Below the pieces are notes generated by a model. That model did no database searches and had not been told where the DNA came from. It worked only from the letters and a program-made list of their open reading frames with translations. This document shows, one piece after another, positions 12,785 through 22,263 of a stretch of 64,000 nt of DNA; the first letter of the stretch is position 1; the number at the start of each line of letters is the position of its first letter. Both the position numbers and the translations under genes were made by a program. The DNA comes from Acanthopleura granulata (lineage: Eukaryota; Mollusca; Polyplacophora; Chitonida; Chitonidae), in assembly GCA_016165875.1 (NCBI GenBank), contig JABBOT010000017.1:1341330-1405329 (forward strand), read 5' to 3'.

Positions 12785-13440
12785 GAGAAGCTAAGAGTGT
12801 TTTAGACTGAGGCAGTTCACGCAAAAGGACTTGGCCCAATCCAATACCATAAACTCTCTTTGGGGCGACCCTTCGGGCTTCAGCTGGCTTTTACCTTTGA
12901 GCATGATCGGACTGTTTACTCTCACATCATGACTTGCAAACAGATCCTGCACAGTTATACCATGGTCGGCCATGACACTGTTTTTTAGTTCAAACATGCC
13001 AGCTTTACGCAAAGTCCACCTCTCAATTATTTGTCAACCATACAAGTCACTTGGGTAACTAACGAGTCCCTTAGGGATAAAATCAATCACAGTTTTCAGT
13101 GTATTCCGATTCTTGCAGGTGGAGCATGTGGCTGAATGAGAATTCACATCAGCTGACTTTTGGATTAGTATCTCAGTGACACCCAAAATCACACGTGTTG
13201 ATGGAAATCTAAGCTTAAAATTATTTGGCATGGTTTGTGCAACAACAGTTTCAGTGGTTCATGTGTTGATTTCCTTCAGCGGAAAATACATAAAATACAT
13301 GCACGTTACTATTAATTTTGACACTGTCTCTTGGCTAATTTGAAAAAAGTATTGAGAGCTCCACGTCTTCCTTTGCTTTCCGTAATTCTGGTAGTGTCAA
13401 AAACAGCTGGTTCTCGTGTGAAACGACACTACTATAGCTC
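12785..13440 (-). pseudogene. DDE_Tnp_4 (Harbinger/ISL2EU) transposase fragment
   Basis: Read on - from 13440 it shows a helix-turn-helix region (LFLTLPELRKAK, then FQISQETVSKLI in another frame). The catalytic core follows: MPNNFKLRFPSTRVILGVTE, SATCSTCKNRNTLKTVI, SYPSDLYG, then after an in-frame TGA KAGMFELKNSVMADHGI, VQDLFASHDVRV and LKGKSQL. Family members have V-I-x-D-C-T-E-I at the first catalytic aspartate; this copy reads ILGVTEI, so that Asp is lost. The second Asp (MADHG) is kept. The C-terminal glutamate region (VERAI) is not found. The gene is therefore broken by a frameshift, a stop and a missense change. It converges on the YqaJ remnant. Confidence 0.87.
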
Positions 13441-14039
13441 AAACAGCTTGTGTCCGGACCAAGTACACTGAAAAATTACTGGAAATGTTTATAATGAACA
13501 GATCCTGTACAGATGTCACGAACCCAGTTTTTAAAATATTGTATTACATTTTTTATTTGCTTTTCCGCTACCCTGGTCATTGTTTGACCTAGATTTTTAT
13601 CAGTGTATACGTTATGGCATGCAATGGATTTCAGTCGAATGTTCTCGAGGCTTCTTTATGGGTGTCGTGTAATTGTACATAGAGCGTACATTCTGGAAAG
13701 ATGCGTCTGTGTTATAAACATGTTTACCACCAAAACATCCAGAATATTCTTTACCGTAAACTATACATATATAAAAGTTGTAAAGCTTGCAGTCATACAT
13801 ACTTACGTTCACTTGGGGGTTTCGGGCTATCACTGCAGCTTGACTTTCAGCCATTTGAAACATGTCAGTTTTATAGTCCATTTTTCACTAGGTAGCACTT
13901 TGTGAGCCTGTGTTTCGCCATTAGCTATTTTATTTGAGACGCTATTTTGGAGCTTGTATGATTCAGTGTCTCTTTGTGCAATGGGTTACATTTCATCTCA
14001 GTTTACCGGAAAGCGACTTTGTGTATATTTCCAAGGAAT
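13441..14039. other. Unrecognised spacer between transposon copy 1 and the gypsy element
   Basis: Short overlapping frames on both strands at 13603-13905, with no domain. The upstream (5') end of the transposase gene may extend into 13441-13600, but no motif is readable there. Confidence 0.3.
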
Positions 14040-14427
14040 GAAACATACATCGCCAACTCGGTAGAACGCACGCTATTGTCAACCCGTCCGCCGTGGGAAG
14101 TTGCACCTTGACAGGGAGTTATAAACCATAGACGGCGTGCTGAAGCCGCTAGTGTTTCTCACTTACAAGGCTGTCAACCTTCCATTTTGAAAATTCCTAA
14201 GAACTGTAGTTTCTGTATTTCACTGGACTGATTCGCCTTTGGAAGCCTGAATGTTCGGACAGGATTCCGTCCCTACCATCTGTACGGAAGTACAGATTTT
14301 GTAATTGCCTGTATTGTTTTTGTATATTATTGTCAGTTGTACCATTTGTCTACTTTGTTCAGAGGTGCGTATTGAACAAGGCACTTTTTTTGCAATTTTT
14401 CCTCTCCCATAGTGGTACCCTTACACA
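14040..14427 (+). repeat. Possible 5' LTR of the Ty3/gypsy-type element (right end only)
   Basis: The assignment rests on position: a CA dinucleotide at 14426-14427 lies just before a primer-binding-site-like sequence and about 300 bp upstream of gag. I could not define the left end, and no second LTR copy was recognised downstream. The left coordinate is arbitrary. Confidence 0.25.
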
Positions 14428-14428
14428 T

Positions 14429-14446
14429 TAGGGGTTTGTCTGGGGA
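14429..14446 (+). promoter_or_regulatory. Possible tRNA-Pro-type primer binding site
   Basis: TAGGGGTTTGTCTGGGGA differs from the tRNA-Pro-complementary site TGGGGGCTCGTCCGGGAT at 6 of 18 positions; three of these are C-to-T changes. It follows a CA dinucleotide directly, as expected at an LTR/primer-site junction. This is suggestive only. Confidence 0.35.
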
Positions 14447-14727
14447 CTAAAACCTGCCTGTACTATACTGTAGCACGTTAATTTTTACCTTGTTTACCGG
14501 TATTTTGGTTTCCGTTTTAGATCAAACAGAGAATCACATTTTGTACAATTCTTTATACGGTTTCTTTGTGCACTATATTGTGTCATTAAGGCTGAGGAAT
14601 TTAATGTAGATTCATTCCTTGATAGCGAAGATTTGTCAATTGTTAAACTGAGTTAGAGAAGGCAGGTTTAAGGAAAAAAGCTGACAGGTTTCAACTAACC
14701 CTAAGTTAGAGTCTTACACAAAGTGAA

Positions 14728-15405
14728 ATGGTGGATGCTATAAGCAAACACTTGGGCTTAGGTAATACTTTATTTATTATGAGTCAAAGTGGTGATATTC
14801 AGTTGGCTAATCTTGAAATGGAAATGTTTAAGAGAAGGAGTGAAAAGAAAGGCTGGAGATGGAAGAATGGAGAGAGAAAAGGAAAAACGAGATAGGGAGT
14901 TTGATTTAGAAAAGCTAAAATTAGAAGAAGAAAGAGAAAGAGAAAATTTAAGATTAGAAAAGGAACAAGAAAGAAAAGAAAGGGAGGAGGAATAAAGATT
15001 AAGGAGGTTAGAGTTGAAGCAGGGGTTCGAATTGAGGGAATTACAGGTAAAGGGTAAGATAGTGCAGCTGTTAGTCGTAGTCACCAAGGACTTCATTTGG
15101 CCCGAAATATCAGACGAGTGTCCACATTTAATGATAGGGATGTAGAAAGGTTCTTCTAGACTTTGAGAAAGGAGCTGTTAGCCTGGAGTGGCCTGAAAGG
15201 TATTGTACAATGCTGCTGTAGAGTACATTTGAAGGTGAAGCACTGAAGAGATCTGTTCTGCTTTGTCAGTAGACCAGTCCTCAAATTACCACACAGTTAA
15301 GGCAGTGGTCTTTGCCTTTAAGTTTCTACCGGAGATATAAAAAGAGAAGTTCATACAGTTAAGGATAGAGTCTGGTGAAACTTAGGTGGAGTTTGCCAGG
15401 GGCAA
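14728..15405 (+). pseudogene. gag: Gag remnant of a Ty3/gypsy (Gmr1-like) retrotransposon
   Basis: Gag would form the virus-like particle of the element. From the ATG at 14728 the frame enters a highly charged, probably coiled-coil segment (DLEKLKLEEERERENLRLEK), typical of this gag type, and is then broken. After a frame change it continues with STFNDRDVERFF, where related gags have F-x-D-x-D-x-x-x-F-F. LEWPERYW- and LQSTFEGEAL-like pieces follow in broken frames, then SVDQSSNYHTVKAVV, KEKFIQLRIESGET and VEFARGKEK. Stops and frameshifts are scattered through it. The zinc knuckle and protease expected next are absent: integrase-type sequence begins within about 40 bp. Confidence 0.82.
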
Positions 15406-15439
15406 AGAAAAATCAAATTAACCAAGAATGTGGTTAATG

Positions 15440-16330
15440 TCCGTTAGTGTCAAACATGTCCACATGAACTTAGTTTAAGGCCTGCACCTTGAATTCCTAT
15501 TCCTGCTTTTGATGAAACTTTTAGTAAATTACTTTTTGATTGTATTGGCTCATTATACAAGTATCTTTTGACAATTATAGACAAAGGTACTAGATTTCCT
15601 GAAGCTAACCCACTGAAGCAGATAACTGTTCCTCAGATGGTTAATAGTCTGTTACAGGTTTTCACCGGATATGTTTTACTTAAGGAAATACACTCTGACA
15701 TGTTGACAGGGGTCAAAGTTTAGGTCAGGCTTATTTCAGGAAGTTATATATGAGCTGAGGATTAAGCAACTTAAATCAGCTTACCAGCCTCAATCCCAGC
15801 GTGCCTTGGAGAGATACCACCAAACCATGAAGAATGCCCGCCGAACTTATTGTATGGGATATCCCGAAGATTGTGTCAAAGGGATTCAATTTGTATTGTT
15901 TGCAACTAGGGATACTCAGAATGAGTCCACTGGTCTATTTGAGTACGTACATGGTCATGAGGTTTGCGGTCATTTACCTTTTATGAAGAAACGTATATTA
16001 GCTTAAGGAACAGAAAAAAACTTATTAGATTATGTTTCCCAGTTTCATGACAAGCTTGGGAGATGCTAGTGCTAATTTGAAGACCTTTCAGGAGAAAATG
16101 GGAAAAAAAACTATACCATAACAGGAAGGCTATGCGATGAAGTTTTTTTCTCCTGGAGACCAGGTTTTGGTTTTATTCAAAGTTAACGATGTTAACTACA
16201 TTATTAGCATATCTAATCATAGCATAACTGAAAGAGTGTGTTACATTATTAATATGCTCAAGAAGTACAATTCCCGTGTCGCAAGTCAGTCAGTAGCTGT
16301 ATTAAAAGATGTAGAGGAAACTAATGATTG
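15440..16330 (+). pseudogene. Integrase remnant of the Gmr1-like element
   Basis: Integrase inserts element cDNA into the host genome. In order the translation shows the end of the zinc-binding domain (C-Q/K-T-C-P type), then FDCIGSL with the first catalytic Asp. YLLTIIDKGTRFPEA, TVPQMVNSLLQVFTGY-like and EIHSDM (second Asp) follow, then LFQEVIYELRIKQLKSAYQP, LERYHQTMKN with the catalytic Glu, and RTYCMGYPED. The C-terminal domain follows with LLDYVSQFHDKLGR, FFSPGDQVLVLF, RVCYIINMLKKYNSRV and then a linker. Between DQVLVLF and the VNYIIS segment the usual FSGPY piece is missing, an apparently small deletion. Frames change at least three times. The pieces are unmistakable, but the gene is not functional. 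Confidence 0.88.
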
Positions 16331-16606
16331 ATCTACTACATGTACTGAATCCCTAGGGCGAGGTAGCATCCAAGTGGGTTTGTTAGGTCCTAAGTTGGAT
16401 AGCTCAGGTGTATTGAGTAAGTTAGATTAAATGTAAAGTAATGTTTCTAGGAGTCAGAGGCAGCATGTTTGTAAGTTGCTCGAGACACAATGTAGATGTA
16501 GGAAATGCTGCATATCTGAAGTGGCAACCGTACGGACGTATCCCTATACACCTGAAGTTTATTAGCAAGGAAATCTTGCACCTGTCTAATGATGGCATAA
16601 CATAAT
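16331..16606 (+). pseudogene. Linker and N-terminal start of reverse transcriptase, downstream of integrase
   Basis: After the integrase C-terminus come GPKLDSSGVLSKLD, a VSRSQRQHVCKLL piece and HNVDVGNAAYLKWQPYGR, then LKFISKEI and SNDGI. Related gypsy elements have H-D-V-D-V-G-x-A-x-P-I-K-Q-x-P-Y-R followed by a helix ending in L-x-x-G-I just before the RT palm. The palm itself, with its Y-x-D-D box, is absent. This fragment fixes the gene order as integrase then RT. Confidence 0.75.
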
Positions 16607-16977
16607 TATTGGTTTTGATATTACTGTTAGTGTCCATACCGTGCATATATCATAATGCTTTCGGTTCATGACATTGGTTAACTTCGTCTAATCGGAATTG
16701 TTCATAAACATGCTTCGGTGTTTATAGAAAGGTTTCAATCAAAGCACCACGTAACTTTACTGTTTGACCTGACAACCTTATGCCCTGCATATTGTACACA
16801 TTGCTGCTAAGGACAAAATTGTTGTAGACATGGTACCCAGATGTTAATTGTCATGTGTATGTACATTTTTGTATATGTACGTATATTTCCTATAACAGTA
16901 TTTTGTCACGATTGTATATATGTGTTATATTCAGTGATTGTGAATATCACCGTGCTTCTGTACAAATATCTTTTCTT

Positions 16978-16995
16978 TGGGGGAGGGGGAAGGGT
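16978..16995 (+). other. Purine-rich run, possible polypurine tract
   Basis: GGGGGAGGGGGAAGGG follows the gypsy remnant by about 370 bp. It could prime plus-strand DNA synthesis just before a 3' LTR, but the sequence after it does not resemble 14040-14427. Simple G-richness is an equally good explanation. Confidence 0.2.
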
Positions 16996-19440
16996 AAAGC
17001 ACCATCGTAATAATAGAGAAGGGAATTGTTTTTGAAATGTCCAATGTCAAACTTTGCACCCTCAGGAATAGACACTGAAAAGAATTTTAGCATCTGATGC
17101 AACAGCTGGCTGATCAATGTCTGCCGCTGCGTGGCAGACTTGCCATATGTTAACTTCTGCTCACACTCTCAGGGCTTCCCAATCCGGCAGCACCAACTCT
17201 TCGCCCACTGTTGGTACCAGGGCAGTCACAGTGACAAGAATGCCATCTGCTGAAATGGCCCTGAAACACATTCCCATACAAACATGTAACCTACAATAGT
17301 CTTTCTGCAGCTATTACACATATATTTTTAAATGACAACAGATGTGGATTATGCTTTTACAACAACATTATTGCAGGGCTTACACCCCTTTCTATGGGCT
17401 TTACAACTACGCCCTTTTAAATTTACATTGCTCTATGACTGCACATTCGTTTCAAGCAACATACCCAGTTGTCGATAGTCGTCTTCTTGTTTGTGACAAA
17501 GTTTGTTTGGTTTCCAAAACACTCTCTTGTGCGTCCTCTCGCTTTACTGCAATGCACCATTGCGGCACAATTCTGAGTCACTTTGAAACTGATGACCCCT
17601 CGTCTTTCAGTATATCCAAGTACACAACAATATTGTGGCATACTGCATTTACATGCATCAACTGAATCCCCACCTTTGTGTACTGTGCGAACAAAATAGG
17701 ACTGCTAGACCGCAGTACCCTTCAAAGGAGATACCTCCGAATGACTGATATTAGTAGGTGCCATTGCCGTGAAGCCTGATTCGTCTGTTTGCGCTGACAC
17801 GTCCACAGTGCATAAAGCTCAGGCAATTTCAGACGGTTCGCAGCCATTAGCACAGTAGGGCACATTTTGGTCAACAGTAGCTAAGCAAAATTTGTCTAAC
17901 CGAAGAGAACGCTGTTCCTTGAGGACGAATCATGTCAAAAGCCGAGTATTTTGGCGACTTGCTTTCGAGATCTCGGGAGAAAACATTCAAATGCCTGAGG
18001 TTATAATTAGTCATCGCCAACTGTGAAAAAAGCACGAGGCAACTAAGGTTAAAACTGGGTTAAGTGTCATCGGTTTCATAGCGTTGCTTAATAACCGAGT
18101 GAATTTGCCTGCGGACCTCTCCGGTGTTATCGCACGTAGTTTCCAAAGCGGTTTGCCGACCCACTCCACTTCCCACAGACGTGTTTTTAACCACTGTGGC
18201 GCACAGTTCGTATCTATAATCCGCACATGGGCATCAAACCTGTTGGTTTTCTCTGACTTTTTCCGTCGACTTGATAACATTAACCGATCTGGAACACTCG
18301 TGCCCGGGCTCGCCTCTGAGAAATGGCTGTTAGAATCGTTTTTAACTGACTGCTGTGTGTCTAAACAAGGATTTCCTACCTACAACTATCTGGAATAAAA
18401 TGCCTTTCACCCACAGGTGCGTGTCTCAAAAGCAGTAAAAAGTGGTAGATCGTGTACAAGCCTTCTAGTTACTGTGTTTTTAAAAGATATCTTTGATGTT
18501 TGAGACCATCTTACCCTGAATTTCTACCAGAACAAACTTCTAGTCATCATGATTCAAGAAATTGGTTCATCACGTGGGAGCTGACGTTAAAAGGGCGTGG
18601 CAAGACATCAAGATAACGGTGTTGAATCAAAGGCAACAAATATCTAAGTTAATGGACCAAAATGCTGAAGGAAATTTACTGACAAAATAAAATTTCAAGA
18701 GGGCTGGAAAATGTCAGATGTATACCGATGGACATTCTGACGACATTTAATCTCAAGTACGAAAACTAATGTCAGCAGTGCTACCCTTGGTATTACTTGA
18801 TTTGATTTTGGGAATACACGATCTGTAGGTTTTGGCAACGAAGCCTTGGATTTAGAAACGGACGTAGAAAAAGAGAAGTTGACTGCACAGGAGATGAAGT
18901 GGAGGATATCAGAAAAAAAAGCAATCGCAAGAATGAAATGCTACACTGTAGATGTCTTGCGATGAGACGTACGGGTTGGGCCCTGGGTTCCACCCTAAGC
19001 CGACGTGCCACAAATTCTACAAGAAGTCGGATCAGTATGACTGGCGTTCGTGGTTTGCTTATCAGCAAATCTATTCATCTGTCTGTCCGTCTGCCTGTAT
19101 GAAACCAAATATAACACCACCAACTGACACACAATTCATGGTCGAGTTGTTCGAGCATGGCTTAACTCTTAGGAAAGCCATCAAAACTAACCTTATTTTT
19201 GTGTCTCCTATCTTTCCTATACAAAAGAGCTGATAACATTGTTGCAATATACCCATTGCAACTAAGGTTGAACTGTGTTGCCATGCCAGTTTATCATTCT
19301 CCTTTATGCTTTTCGTTATTTGTACATGTACCATGCATTACATGTGCATTTATAAACACATATGATCTATTTTACCATAAACAGCATTGTTTATATAAAA
19401 AATTTCTTTGATGTTACAAAAGTCGTGAATAATGTAAAAT
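16996..19440. other. Anonymous sequence with weak THAP-like hint
   Basis: No gene is supported. On - at 17423-17641 a frame begins MPQYCCVLGYTERRG, which recalls the start of THAP zinc fingers, but the later C-x2-H pair is not recognisable. Overlapping frames at 18011-18398 and 18793-19334 show nothing I know. Confidence 0.3.
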
Positions 19441-19454
19441 AAGTGATAAATAAG

Positions 19455-19580
19455 TCATTTAACCCATGGGTGGAAATTAACACCGGGTTAGGGCCAATTC
19501 AAACAAGGGTTAACTTTAGCACCACTTTAAACAAAGGAAGTTTAACCCAAGTTAACAGATTTAACCCAGGGTTAGTCGCG
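19455..19580. repeat. Cluster of TTAACCC / GGGTTAA inverted motifs
   Basis: TTTAACCC, CGGGTTAG, AGGGTTAAC, TTTAACCC, GTTAAC and TTTAACCCAGGGTTAG occur within about 110 bp in alternating orientation, producing several overlapping hairpins. It is not a telomere array, because the units are neither tandem nor in one direction. It may be a small palindromic MITE or part of one. Confidence 0.5.
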
Positions 19581-19689
19581 AACACCCTTCTGAACAACCG
19601 GGTCTCATATGTACGTCGAGATATTAAGTTTGAGGGCATAAAGCAGGAGTGTTGCATTCGGTGGGAAACAGGATCAAAGAATCAGTGAC

Positions 19690-21074
19690 GGGGTTAAGAA
19701 TTTATTTTATTAATTTTATCATTCACATACTTTACATGGCATTGAAATAGGATTTCTTTTGGTGATGAAGGTGCTACCTCGTATAGTTCATGGATATCAC
19801 TTTTGTAAATTTATTTTTAGTACTTTGCAGCCAGACGTCATGATGCTGAAAAAGGATACTAGTACATATTGCTTCATGACGTTCCATTCTGAACTGAGCG
19901 AGATGACCTCACAATATACAAACACATGAACCGTCTCGTTGTTTCACGAGCCTAGACTCTTTTCGAACGATAAAGGCAACAGAAATGTATTCAAAATAAA
20001 GGGGCAGATAGGTATCAAGTTAAAAAATATCAAGTATAGGAATAATAGCTGAAAATTAAAATCTTTATCATGGGATGATGTGTTACAATAGAAATAATGG
20101 CTTCATTCCCTGTATATACGCTCTGTTAACTGCAGTAAAAAAAACTTTTTTTCAACTCGGCCTGGTTGATGACAAAGTAAAGCTCTTGTTTACGAAAATA
20201 AGTATGCTAATTAATAACATAGGATTTAAAACCTCCAAATTCATACGTGTACCATTACAACTATGTGGAATTTTATCTTGCTTAAAGGAATTAGGGTTCA
20301 CACTGTGCAGTGCTGTCGTTTATTCTTGTCTGTGCGATGAAGCTTGGTTGGTAAGGTGATAACGTTTCAACCATGTATTACAAGACGACAATCGCGCATT
20401 GATCTTGGGGTCTCAGTGGCATTTGAGTGAGGAAAGATACATTATTTTTCAAGTGCCCATGTGGACAGAGAGGGTTAAGGCTTTGATGTATTCAAGACAC
20501 GTAACAACGATTCTGTGCGTTTAAATGCTTTTCCTTGCGATTCTTGAAAAAAGCGTTCATTTACGCAGAAAATTCTGATTTCTATCACTCATTAAGCTGA
20601 GTACTAGATTGCATGTAATGGAAGTCAAGCGCTCTAACCTAACAGAAGCCTTGGATCCCGCCTGTTTCATTCTTATCACGGATAGCCGCTAAGACCGTTT
20701 ATCCAAGCACCCCAAGGCGAAACCCAAGTTATGGAAGTTTAAGCTTCTTCATATCCAAGAATAAAACAGCAAATGTGTAATATTATTGCTGAAAGGTAGC
20801 CATTTTATGGCGGCGTCTAAGACAGAAAAAATAATTTCTCCATAAGATTGTTGTGTATAAAACAGTAATAAATGTGTTTATGAAGGCAGCGCAGCTGAGC
20901 CTAAATGAGACTTTCTCAACGCCGGGTGGCTTGACACAGAACAGATGACGACAAAGCGCAGCTGAGATACACATTTGATTATCGGCAACACATATACTAA
21001 ATTGATACACGATTTAGAAACTGATCCTTATTCAACAGCCAAGAACACTCATTGCGTCATTTCGTCATTATTGG
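19690..21074. other. Anonymous sequence, nothing recognised
   Basis: AT-rich, with frames of 94 codons or fewer on both strands. I recognise no repeat, domain or RNA gene. Confidence 0.4.
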
Positions 21075-21170
21075 AAGCAGTTGTCTGAATTCCTTGCATG
21101 AATCTGTCCTAATTTAAATATTTTTTATATCACTTTTTTTAGTTCTGTTGTGGTTTGTGGTGGTCTTGAT
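21075..21170 (-). repeat. Family B repeat, partial copy
   Basis: The reverse complement contains ACCACAAACCACAACAGAACTAA and GGACAGATTCATGCAAGGA, matching the middle of the better copies at 26454, 28030 and 31156. It is diverged and lacks the left end of the family (GAAACCGACATTCG). Confidence 0.45.
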
Positions 21171-21619
21171 TCCTGTTTAATCCTTTTGTGCTGTAGATAC
21201 AACACTGTGACATCGTCAGGTTTTTTCCCCGCCAAAAAGAAAGCTTTCCAGATGGAGTTATGAGTAGCCTGAATGGTTTTAATGATAAATATTACAAAGG
21301 ATAATAAACAAGAGACATCAGAGGAATTTCCATCTTGGACCAATAAATTATCAGGATCTTGGGTGGAACGCTGCATTTAATATACATTTTCCTTTCCCTT
21401 TAATGATCTAAAGGCTCTGAATTTCATCCAGATTTTCAATCTAAACACGTGCACTTGTACAAAAAGTGTCTCTTAACATACACAGATCTCAACCTCGAAA
21501 GTGTATTGTTCTATACATACATTCCGTATTTGCCGGAAAACAGGCTTGTAAGTTTCCAGTAACATTTAACAACAGTTAGTTTTTTTTCCAGTATTAAGTG
21601 TACACTCGACTCCTTTTCA

Positions 21620-21870
21620 TTCACAGTTGTCATTGTGAAACTTTTAACTGTACAACATCAATTAACAATTAACTGTACAACATCGATTTCTACACTGACA
21701 ACTGTCTCCATTACGCGATGTTTTTCACTGACAGCTCTGTGTCGAACAACGGTTATCTACCTACAACTGTCTATATTATAATGGTTTTTCACCGACAGCT
21801 GTCTTTGACTTCCTTCGGAAACAGCGTGGACTACAAGGCCTTTTTACTGACAACTGTCTGTTAACAAAAT
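21620..21870 (+). repeat. Degenerate minisatellite based on ACTGACAACTGTCT
   Basis: Related cores recur at about 21693 (CACTGACAACTGTCT), 21728 (CACTGACAGCTCTGT), 21763 (CTACAACTGTCT), 21789 (CACCGACAGCTGTCT) and 21845 (TACTGACAACTGTCT), spaced by about 25-55 bp. A direct duplication AACTGTACAACATC lies at 21645-21685. Several cores follow a TTTTTCAC/TTTTTAC lead, so the original unit was probably about 35 bp. Confidence 0.6.
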
Positions 21871-22249
21871 GTCTCCAGCCAATGTGCAACAGTGGGCAAT
21901 ATTGGACTAAACTATGGACTAACCATAAATAACTTTTATGAAGTTATAAAAAATATATATGGAAAATAAGTATATTCAACTGAAATCACATCTATTACAT
22001 TTAAAATGAATCAAGAAATGCACAAAGCATGTAAAGAAAACATGTAAACAATATACATAGGAATTTATATTTTCACAGATCAAGGCATCAAAGCAAGATC
22101 GAATAATATTTAACTGGCATTATCCAGCCTCAGTTCAGTCAAATGTCTATATCCATCTATGAATGAAAAGTAAGATGATGCACCATACCAGTCTAAAACA
22201 ACATCTATTAACATGTCCTCTGTGTCATACACACATCCGGAAGATATAT

Positions 22250-22263
22250 GGGGGGGGGGGGGG
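22250..22263 (+). repeat. Poly-G tract (14 G)
   Basis: Fourteen uninterrupted G after AAGATATAT. The longest of the window's four G/C homopolymers. Confidence 0.9.

Larger units (their letters stand above)
10040..13440. mobile_element. Decayed two-gene ISL2EU/Harbinger-type DNA transposon, copy 1
   Basis: This span joins the YqaJ remnant (+, 10040-10519) and the DDE transposase remnant (-, 12785-13440), which converge with about 2.3 kb between them. The gap contains a SINE (10668-10805) and anonymous sequence, so it has been enlarged by insertion and decay. Terminal inverted repeats and a target duplication were not found, so the true ends are unknown. Pairing a YqaJ nuclease with a DDE_Tnp_4 transposase is, to my knowledge, a feature of ISL2EU elements. 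Confidence 0.62.
14429..16606 (+). mobile_element. Decayed Gmr1-like Ty3/gypsy retrotransposon (integrase before RT)
   Basis: The order read along the + strand is possible primer site, gag, integrase core, integrase C-terminal domain, linker, then the first ~40 residues of the reverse transcriptase region. Most gypsy elements place integrase after RT/RNase H; the Gmr1-like group is known for the opposite order. Deletions removed the zinc knuckle plus protease and almost all of RT and RNase H. A G-rich purine run at 16978-16995 could be a polypurine tract, but no 3' LTR was recognised after it. Confidence 0.75.

Noticed and set aside
17423..17641. MPQYCCVLGYTERRG at the start of a minus frame, resembling a THAP zinc finger
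   Set aside because: The second Cys pair position is Tyr and the later C-x2-H plus the conserved Trp/Pro positions could not be aligned. Possibly a decayed transposase 5' end, but unsupported.
19455..19580. Telomere-like TTAACCC/GGGTTAA motifs
   Set aside because: Motifs alternate in orientation, are not tandem and are mixed with other sequence, so this is not an interstitial telomere array.
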